This document shows positions 56,537-64,000 of a stretch of DNA of 64,000 nt, one piece after another. The notes beneath the pieces are model-generated. The model did no database searches. It was not told where the DNA came from and saw nothing but the letters and a program-made list of their open reading frames with translations. The translations under genes and the position numbers were made by a program. The first letter of the stretch is position 1. The number at the start of each line of letters is the position of its first letter. This DNA is from Flavobacterium sp. 90 (GTDB taxonomy: Bacteria; Bacteroidota; Bacteroidia; Flavobacteriales; Flavobacteriaceae), in NCBI RefSeq assembly GCF_004339525.1, contig NZ_SMGE01000001.1, positions 4,402,001 through 4,466,000 on the forward strand, read 5' to 3'.

Positions 56537-56612
56537 GATAATTGTTACTGCTATTTTAGCATACAACCTATTGTGTTTTTACTGTTGAAAATTAACATTT
56601 AGATGTAGATTC

Positions 56613-56640
56613 TTGTAACTGAGACAGCAAACTATATTTT
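56613..56640 (+). promoter_or_regulatory. Candidate NRPS promoter
   Basis: TTG (56613-56615), 17 bp, then TATATTTT (56633-56640) is one mismatch from the TAnnTTTG box. It would give a leader of about 130 bases before the ATG at 56775. A weak call, based on spacing and similarity only. Confidence 0.3.
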
Positions 56641-56774
56641 AAATACGTATTGTATTACTTGTAAAAATTATTACGAGTTGATGTTACACTAGTTAAATTT
56701 TGTCATAAAAAAAAGCATAACAAGGTCTGGCTACTTATTTAATAAACTAATTGGTATAAAAGAATTACAGTACA

Positions 56775-59700
56775 ATGGATCACATCAACGACAAAATAGC
56801 TAAAGACTATTGGCATAAAAAAAACAATAGGATTGTTCATTCTAAGGAAAGTTTTTCAGGAAGTTTTTTTATGGATTTTATTATAGTTGATGCCGCTGAA
56901 CTTTCTTATTTCTATAAATTGACAGCGGAAAATTCAGTTGCAGAATTTACGGTGTTAATGGCACTTTATAATATGCTGCTTCAACGATATTTTGAAGATT
57001 ATAATGTTTTGTCTTTGAAGTCATTTTTAGCGTCTCAAAAAACACTTTTGTGTTATGAATTTCAATCGATTGGTCAAAAAACGATAAAGGAGTTTATACA
57101 AGAAACTAAAGAAGAAGTTCAGGAAGTCTATAAGTATGCTCCTTATTACGCAGATGCTATTATCGAGCAAACTTCGTATGTAAATTATATTCCTTTTCAA
57201 TTTAATTATGGAGCGAATAATGAGCCTGCTGAATCTTATCAAGGATTGTCATTTCATATTGAAAAGCTTGAAAATAAGGATTTACGTGTTTCATTACATT
57301 ATTCTGAGAAATTTACAGAGAATAATATTGTGCTGCATTTTTTAAAGAATTTTAAAAGATGGCTTGAAGAATTAGAGGAAAATATTAATATATCGGCATC
57401 TAAAATACCTTTAATTTCAAAAGAGGAACAAAAAGCCCTATTGCATACATTAAGCACGGAGAAATGCGACTACGACTACACTATAACACTAGCTGGAATT
57501 GTCGAAAGACAAGCAAATAAAACTCCTCAAAATATTGCTGTTGTCTGTGGGGAAACGGCACTTACTTATGAATCTCTTAATGAACAGGCAAACCAGCTTT
57601 CTCATTATTTTATTAAAGAGCATGGCGTTTTAGAAGGTGATTTTGTTGGGGTTAAATTAGAAAGAAGTGAAAAACTGATTATAGCAATATTGGCTGTTTT
57701 AAAGGCAGGAGCGACTTATGTTCCAATAGATGTTAACTATCCCGAAGAAAGAATTGCCTATATCGAAAAAGATAGTAAGTGCAAGCTGGTTATTGATGTT
57801 GCGATATACAGTGATTTTCAGAAAAACCAAGTTAAATACGCTACTGAAAATCCATTATCTAACAGAAAACCAGATGATCTGGCGTATATTATCTATACTT
57901 CGGGTACTACAGGTAATCCAAAAGGAGTGATGATTACGCATCAAAATGCCGTAGCTTTGATTTATTGGGCACAAGAAGAATTCAATTTAGAAAGTTTTGA
58001 TATTGTTTATGCTGCTACATCACATTGTTTTGATCTCTCAGTGTATGAAATGTTCTATCCACTTTCTGTTGGAAAAAAAATAAAAGTATTAAATAATGCT
58101 TTAGAGATTGGGGCAGAATTAGCCAAAGATCATAAGATTTTATTGAATACAGTTCCTTCGAGTATTCGAAATATTTTAGAAGAAGGTTTTTCGCTTGATA
58201 ACGTTAGTGTAATTAATCTTGCAGGCGAGCCCTTTCCGGTAGATATTGCTAAAAAGCTTCTACAAACCAATGCTGAAATTAGAAATTTATACGGTCCTTC
58301 AGAAGATACAACTTATAGTACTTGTTATCAGTTGTCTTCAGAAAAAGTATATCAGAGCATTCCAATTGGTAAACCTATTACCAATACACGAGGTTATATC
58401 TTAGATGAAGAGCTGCAATTAGTGCCGGCTGGTATTATGGGGAAATTATATCTTTCGGGAGATGGAGTTGCTAAAGGTTATCTCAATCAGCCAGAATTAA
58501 CCACAGCAAAATTTATAGAAAATCCTTTTGAAGAAGGGGAAAAGATGTATGACACAGGTGATTTGGCAAAATGGATGCCTGATGGAAATCTTGCTTATCT
58601 GGGGAGAAAAGATCATCAAATAAAACTGAGAGGTTATCGTATTGAACTTGGAGAAATAGAAAATGTTATGCTTTCGTTTTCTGAAAACATGCTGCAAGCA
58701 GTTGTTGCTGTTAAAAAAAATAGAGGCGAAGATGTTTTAGTGGGATATTATATAGAAAACATCGCTTTAGATAAAACACATTTGAGAGCCTATTTAGAAA
58801 AACAGCTCCCGGCTTATATGATTCCCTCATATTTTATAAAAGTAGAAACTGTTCCGTTAACTCCTAACGGAAAAGTAAACAAGAATGCTCTTCCTGAAAT
58901 AGAAGATAATAGCATTGTTAAAAAAGAATATGTTGCACCTGTTGATGCCTTAGAAAAAGAATTAGTTCAAATTTGGGAACAAACTCTGGGAACTTCACCC
59001 ATAGGTATGAACGATCATTTCTTTGAATTGGGAGGTCATAGTCTAATGATTTCGCAAATTATTAATGCTGTCTATAAAAAGCTTCATATGAGTGTTCCGT
59101 ATAAAGTGTTTTATACTAATCCTACTCTAAGTGATTTAAGAAAAGTATTGAAGAATCAGGAGTATTTGTCAATTCCTGTGGCTCCTTATTCAGAATCGTA
59201 TCCATTGACACATTCGCAAAACCGATTGTGGCTATTAAGTCAACTGGAAGGTGGGAACGAAGCTTATCAAATCTCAGGCGCAGTATTACTAAAAGGAAAT
59301 GTTGACGACGTTAACTTTACTAAAGCATTCAATAAGATTGTTGAACGTCACGAAATTCTGAGGACTTTCTTTAAAAAAGAGGAAGAAGGAGTTGTGAAGC
59401 AATTTATTGTTCCAAATCACGAATTTCAATTTGTGATAGAAACCAAAGATTTCTCTCAGGAGAAATCGCCCTATCATAATGTGCAGGATTATATTGCAGA
59501 AAAAGACAAACTAAGCTATAATCTTACTGAAGCACCTTTATTTAGAGCTTCATTACTAAAAATAAAGGATGATAATTTTGTCTTTTATTTATCAATTCAT
59601 CATCTTATAAGTGATGGTTGGTCTCTTAAAGTATTGACCGATCAGGTTTTAGAATGTTATGATGCTTTACAGATTGGAGAAACAATCTCTTTGCCTGAAA

Positions 59701-62700
59701 ATCCTGTTCAATTTAAAGATTATGCAATATGGCAACTCGAAGAGCAGAAAAAAGAAAAATATCAGATTGCAAAAGAATTTTGGATCAAACAATTTGAAGA
59801 AACAATACCAGCGCTTCAATTGCCAGGTTATACTAACCGCCCTGTGGTAAAAACATATTGTGGGAATCAGTTGCGTCATGTTTTCTCTACAGAATTACTT
59901 ACCGAACTACAAAACCTATCCAAAGATTCTCAGGTGACACTATTTGCAGTGTTGATGACCGGAGTAAAAACACTATTGTCAAGATACAGCAATCAGGATG
60001 ATATTGTTATTGGAACTCCTATAGCCGGACGTGAACATCCGGATTTAGAACACCAGATAGGTTTGTATATTAATACACTTGCAATACGAACATCGGTAAA
60101 CCAGAAAGAAGGATTTTCGGCATTGCTTCAAAGAGAAGGAAAACAACTTTTGGAAGCCTATGAACATCAAAGCTTTCCATTTGATGTTTTGATTGAGCAG
60201 TTAAAAATTTCCAGAGATACATCAAGATCTGCTTTGTTTGACATTATGGTGGTGCTGCAGAATCAACATCAGATATCCAACTTTAAAAATAAATTTTCGT
60301 CTGATATTGCCATAGAAGAATTTGAAATAGACAGAAATGTAGCTCCTTTTGATATTGTATTTACTTTTACAGAAAAAGAAACACTTCACTTAGAAATTCT
60401 TTACAATTCAGATCTTTATAGCTCGGATTTTGTTCAGGGAATAATCAAGCATCTGGAGAATCTATTCTATCAGATAGTTCAAAAACCTGAAATACTTCTG
60501 GAAGAAATAGATTTAGTTTCCGAAGATGAAAAAGAAATCCTATTACATACCTTTAATAATACCGATGTAGATTTTGATACTGAAAAAACGGTAATAAATT
60601 TGTTTTTGGAGCAAGTAGCAAAAACACCTCAAAACAAGGCTGTAATAGCAAATGATGGAGCGCTAAGCTATGCGGAATTAGATGAATTATCCAATAGATT
60701 AGCAAATTATCTCATTCAAAATTATAAGATCGCTCAGTATGATTTGGTGGCCGTAAAACTAGAGAGAGGGGAACGACTGCTTATATCATTACTGGGGATC
60801 TTAAAAACAGGTGCTGCCTATGTGCCTGTAGATACCAACTATCCTGAAAACAGGATCAGGGATATCTTAAATGATGTTACCGGCAAGGTGGTTATAGATG
60901 ATACTTTTCTGGATGACTTTTATTGCCAGGAAGAACTGTCTGCTGTACAACCGCAAATACAAGCTAAAAGCACGGATCTGGCTTATGTAATTTATACTTC
61001 CGGATCTACAGGAAAACCAAAAGGAGTGATGATTGCGCATCAGAGTTTGGTGAATCTGTGTTTTTGGCATAAAGAAACCTATGGCGTTAATGAAACCAGC
61101 AGAGGAACTTTGTTTTCAGGAGTTGCTTTTGATGCGTCCGTTTGGGAAATTTACCCATATCTGATATCTGGAGCCACACTTTATCCGATTCAAAAAGAAG
61201 AAATACGTCTTCAGATACCAATGTTAGTTAGCTTTTTACAAAAAAATGGAATAACGCATTCTTATCTGCCTTCCAAAATATGTCAGGATATCATGGCAGA
61301 AGACGGTTTAGAATTGTCTACAATCATCCTTACAGGAGGCGAAAGTCTGAATTATTCTACAACCACTTCTTTACAAATATATAATAACTACGGACCAACT
61401 GAAAATACAGTAGTAACGACTTATTATGATTGCAAAAAAGCTGTAAAAGAAAAGGTTTCCATAGGCAGTCCCATATCAAATACCCGAGTTTATATTCTGT
61501 CTGAAAACCTAAAATTACAACCAATTGGTGTTATAGGAGAGTTGTGTGTTTCCGGAATTGGACTTTCAAAAGGTTATTTGCATCAACCGGAACTTACGGC
61601 AGAGAAATTTATTCAAAACCCATTTAAAGGAGAAGGAAAACTATATAAAACCGGAGATTTAGCCCGATGGCTTCCTGATGGCACTCTTGAATTTGCAGGC
61701 AGAAAAGATAATCAGGTAAAAATACGAGGCAATAGGGTTGAATTGAGCGAAATTGAACATGTTATTAGAGAATATGAGCCTGCAATTGCCAATGCTTTGG
61801 TATTGGTAAAAGAGATAAATAAAGAACCTGCTATAATTGCCTATTATACCACGAAAGTAGCTATAGATAAAAAATTACTTCGAGATTACTTAAAAGAACA
61901 GTTAGCAGACTATATGGTTCCCAGTTATTACATCGCTCTGGAAACGTTACCGTTGAATGCAAACGGGAAAGTAGACATTTCAAAATTGCCAACTATTTCG
62001 GAAGCAGATATCCTGAAAAAAGAATATGTTGCACCAGAAAACAATACTCAGGCAAAGATTGCTGTAATCTGGCAAGAACTTTTAGGGCATCAAAAAATAG
62101 GTATTACTGACGATTTCTTTGAACTTGGAGGACATAGCTTACTGCTAACTAAACTACTAAGCGAATATCAGAAAACATTTAAAGTATCAATTGACCTTAA
62201 AACACTCTACGCAAATACCACTTTAAAAAATCATGCAGTTCTTTTAAATGATTCGGCAGAAGAAGTGCTGGAGATTGAAAAATTAGCTCATCAGGAATAT
62301 TATGATTTATCTCCTTCACAAATTCGATATTGGTTACTTTATAAAATACACGGAAAATCCAGAGAATTCAATATTTACAGCACGTTTGAATTGCCGGATG
62401 ATTTAAATGCTGTCGCTTTTGAAGAAGCGTTTAATATCCTTTTGAAGCGTCATGAGATTTTAACGAGCATATTTGTTGAAGACGCCGGTATTCCTAAACA
62501 AAAAGTCTTGTCAAATTTGTTGATGTCCATTCCTTTCTTTGAATCAGAAGCAGCAATTAAAAAAGAGGTGTTTGAGCATGAGTTTGATCTTGAAGTGTGT
62601 CCTTTATTTAAAGTAGCCATTTTAAAAGTAGCCACTACGCATACATTGTATTTCAATATGCACCACAGTATTGGCGACGGTTGGTCTATGGGAATTATAT

Positions 62701-64000
62701 CGAGAGATTTAATGGATATTTATAATGCCATAATAGCGGGCAAAACTGTAGAACTTCCAGAATTGTCAATACAATATAAAGAGTATGCACAATGGCAAAA
62801 TAAGCTGCTGCAATCGCCGGAAGTTACTGTTCAGGAAAATTATTGGAAAGAAAAACTTGCCGGACCTTTATCTTATTTGCAGTTACCATTAGATTATAAT
62901 TCAAAATTAAAAAAGGCAGAAACCTCTTCTTCATATACCGTATATATTACAGAAGAAAGAAAGAAAAAAATAGAGGAATTATCCAGAAAAAATGGCATTA
63001 GTGTATTTGCAGTATTTGTTGCAACGCTTAAAATGCTATTGTTCAGACTTACTTCAGAAGAAGATATTATTATAGGAATCCCCGTGGCAAACCGAAACCA
63101 TTATCAATTAAAAGACTTGGTAGGTTGTTTTATTAATACGTTGATGCTGCGCGATAAAATAAGCGAAAATATATCCTTTCAGACATGGCTGCAAGAGGTT
63201 AATGATACATTAGTAAATGCTTTAGTGCACCAAAACTATCCTTTTGAACAGTTATTAGAACTGATCGATGCTCCTCAAAATGACAATCGTTTTCCGTTAA
63301 GTCCGGTATTTTTAAATATGGTTGATTTTGATGGAAAAGTGCTTGAAACAATAACAGAATTTAGTCCAAATCACAAACTTTTGGAAGCAACTCCAAAATT
63401 TGATATGGAATGCTACATAAAAAGTTTTGCAAATGGATATAGTATTAACTGTGTATATGATCATGAACTCTTTAAAAAAGAAACGATTCAATATTGGATA
63501 AATGCCTATTTATCAATCATTGATCAGGTAATAGAGAATGACAAAGTAACATTACAGACTATAAAAGTATTTGAAGATTATATTTCTCAGGAAGAAGATT
63601 TAAAACCTGCAAATGATTTTGAATTTTTTGAGGCAGACGAAATCCAACAAAGTATAGCAAAACGATTTGAAAAACAAGTAGAGCGATTTCCAAATCATAC
63701 AGCAGTTTTTGCCAATCAGACCGCACTTAGTTATAAGATGCTGAATAATTGTGCTAATCATTTGGCGAGACAAATCAATGAAAAAGCCAATCCTGATACA
63801 AAACGAGTAGCGCTGCTTTTAAATCACAATGAAACCTGTGTAATAGGAATGCTGGGAGTTCTTAAAGCCGGATATGCCTATGTGCCTATAGATGCCAACA
63901 GTCCTTTAAGCAGGATTCAGTACATAATTGAAGATTCTGGGTGTAACCAGTTGGTTTGTAATGATGCTACTGTAGAAAAAGCGCAACAATTACAACAAGA
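56775..64000 (+). CDS. Nonribosomal peptide synthetase, 3'-truncated by window edge
   Basis: The frame stays open from the ATG at 56775 to the window end (over 2400 residues; no stop). Domains: a half condensation domain without its active-site half (~1-225); A1 (~235-690, YTSGTTGNPKG at 374); carrier T1 (GGHSL, Ser756); C (~800-1220, HHLISDG at 942); A2 (~1260-1740, YTSGSTGKPKG at 1407); T2 (Ser1788); C (~1830-2240, HHSIGDG at 1963); and the start of A3 (from ~2295). By alignment to GrsA, I read the A1 pocket as D-L-Y-N-N-A-L-T-Y, like alanine-type codes, and A2 as D-A-W-Y-L-G-N-V-V, like leucine codes; both are hand readings. It makes a peptide starting on this protein. The product is unknown. 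Confidence 0.95.
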   Translation, partial: MDHINDKIAKDYWHKKNNRIVHSKESFSGSFFMDFIIVDAAELSYFYKLTAENSVAEFTVLMALYNMLLQRYFEDYNVLSLKSFLASQKTLLCYEFQSIGQKTIKEFIQETKEEVQEVYKYAPYYADAIIEQTSYVNYIPFQFNYGANNEPAESYQGLSFHIEKLENKDLRVSLHYSEKFTENNIVLHFLKNFKRWLEELEENINISASKIPLISKEEQKALLHTLSTEKCDYDYTITLAGIVERQANKTPQNIAVVCGETALTYESLNEQANQLSHYFIKEHGVLEGDFVGVKLERSEKLIIAILAVLKAGATYVPIDVNYPEERIAYIEKDSKCKLVIDVAIYSDFQKNQVKYATENPLSNRKPDDLAYIIYTSGTTGNPKGVMITHQNAVALIYWAQEEFNLESFDIVYAATSHCFDLSVYEMFYPLSVGKKIKVLNNALEIGAELAKDHKILLNTVPSSIRNILEEGFSLDNVSVINLAGEPFPVDIAKKLLQTNAEIRNLYGPSEDTTYSTCYQLSSEKVYQSIPIGKPITNTRGYILDEELQLVPAGIMGKLYLSGDGVAKGYLNQPELTTAKFIENPFEEGEKMYDTGDLAKWMPDGNLAYLGRKDHQIKLRGYRIELGEIENVMLSFSENMLQAVVAVKKNRGEDVLVGYYIENIALDKTHLRAYLEKQLPAYMIPSYFIKVETVPLTPNGKVNKNALPEIEDNSIVKKEYVAPVDALEKELVQIWEQTLGTSPIGMNDHFFELGGHSLMISQIINAVYKKLHMSVPYKVFYTNPTLSDLRKVLKNQEYLSIPVAPYSESYPLTHSQNRLWLLSQLEGGNEAYQISGAVLLKGNVDDVNFTKAFNKIVERHEILRTFFKKEEEGVVKQFIVPNHEFQFVIETKDFSQEKSPYHNVQDYIAEKDKLSYNLTEAPLFRASLLKIKDDNFVFYLSIHHLISDGWSLKVLTDQVLECYDALQIGETISLPENPVQFKDYAIWQLEEQKKEKYQIAKEFWIKQFEETIPALQLPGYTNRPVVKTYCGNQLRHVFSTELLTELQNLSKDSQVTLFAVLMTGVKTLLSRYSNQDDIVIGTPIAGREHPDLEHQIGLYINTLAIRTSVNQKEGFSALLQREGKQLLEAYEHQSFPFDVLIEQLKISRDTSRSALFDIMVVLQNQHQISNFKNKFSSDIAIEEFEIDRNVAPFDIVFTFTEKETLHLEILYNSDLYSSDFVQGIIKHLENLFYQIVQKPEILLEEIDLVSEDEKEILLHTFNNTDVDFDTEKTVINLFLEQVAKTPQNKAVIANDGALSYAELDELSNRLANYLIQNYKIAQYDLVAVKLERGERLLISLLGILKTGAAYVPVDTNYPENRIRDILNDVTGKVVIDDTFLDDFYCQEELSAVQPQIQAKSTDLAYVIYTSGSTGKPKGVMIAHQSLVNLCFWHKETYGVNETSRGTLFSGVAFDASVWEIYPYLISGATLYPIQKEEIRLQIPMLVSFLQKNGITHSYLPSKICQDIMAEDGLELSTIILTGGESLNYSTTTSLQIYNNYGPTENTVVTTYYDCKKAVKEKVSIGSPISNTRVYILSENLKLQPIGVIGELCVSGIGLSKGYLHQPELTAEKFIQNPFKGEGKLYKTGDLARWLPDGTLEFAGRKDNQVKIRGNRVELSEIEHVIREYEPAIANALVLVKEINKEPAIIAYYTTKVAIDKKLLRDYLKEQLADYMVPSYYIALETLPLNANGKVDISKLPTISEADILKKEYVAPENNTQAKIAVIWQELLGHQKIGITDDFFELGGHSLLLTKLLSEYQKTFKVSIDLKTLYANTTLKNHAVLLNDSAEEVLEIEKLAHQEYYDLSPSQIRYWLLYKIHGKSREFNIYSTFELPDDLNAVAFEEAFNILLKRHEILTSIFVEDAGIPKQKVLSNLLMSIPFFESEAAIKKEVFEHEFDLEVCPLFKVAILKVATTHTLYFNMHHSIGDGWSMGIISRDLMDIYNAIIAGKTVELPELSIQYKEYAQWQNKLLQSPEVTVQENYWKEKLAGPLSYLQLPLDYNSKLKKAETSSSYTVYITEERKKKIEELSRKNGISVFAVFVATLKMLLFRLTSEEDIIIGIPVANRNHYQLKDLVGCFINTLMLRDKISENISFQTWLQEVNDTLVNALVHQNYPFEQLLELIDAPQNDNRFPLSPVFLNMVDFDGKVLETITEFSPNHKLLEATPKFDMECYIKSFANGYSINCVYDHELFKKETIQYWINAYLSIIDQVIENDKVTLQTIKVFEDYISQEEDLKPANDFEFFEADEIQQSIAKRFEKQVERFPNHTAVFANQTALSYKMLNNCANHLARQINEKANPDTKRVALLLNHNETCVIGMLGVLKAGYAYVPIDANSPLSRIQYIIEDSGCNQLVCNDATVEKAQQLQQ

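Overview
This window is low-GC, has A/C-rich leaders in place of Shine-Dalgarno sites, a TTTG/TAnnTTTG-type promoter, and paired SusC/SusD outer-membrane systems with lipoproteins. It reads as a chromosomal segment from the Bacteroidota, most likely Flavobacterium or a close relative. No rRNA, tRNA, CRISPR array, transposase or phage gene was recognised.

Positions 1-56,155 are dominated by a large glycan-utilisation region that looks aimed at fucosylated glycoprotein N-glycans. After the tail of an AraC-type regulator and a repeat-rich spacer comes an L-fucose operon (mutarotase, lactonase, SDR dehydrogenase) running into GH2 and GH29 enzymes. Next are a LacI-type regulator and a first SusC/SusD pair. 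A reverse-strand pair encodes an M28 peptidase and a PNGase F-like deglycosylase. GH3 and GH92 enzymes follow. A second fucose operon (fucP, UxaA-like dehydratase, SDR, lutABC, FAH-type hydrolase) completes an oxidative route that would turn L-fucose into pyruvate plus L-lactate, with LutABC oxidising the lactate. Then come GH20, GH29, a hexosamine-kinase-like protein, a second SusC/SusD system with four surface lipoproteins (fasciclin, unknown, DUF3472-ricin, metzincin-discoidin), a GH95-like enzyme and a second GH20 with a LamG-like tail.

From about 53 kb the theme changes. A LuxR-type response regulator, a tiny lipoprotein and a TPR sensor histidine kinase sit beside a large nonribosomal peptide synthetase that starts at 56,775 and runs off the right edge. 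The NRPS shows a half condensation domain, A-T, C-A-T, C and the start of a third A domain. CCGTAA-containing repeats occur both in the regulator promoter region and upstream of the NRPS, suggesting that the two-component system may control it.

The intergenic regions carry several families of palindromic repeats. One ~150 bp element family occurs four times in full, and at two loci it sits next to a duplicated 3' tail of the neighbouring gene. This is the most unusual DNA-level pattern in the window.
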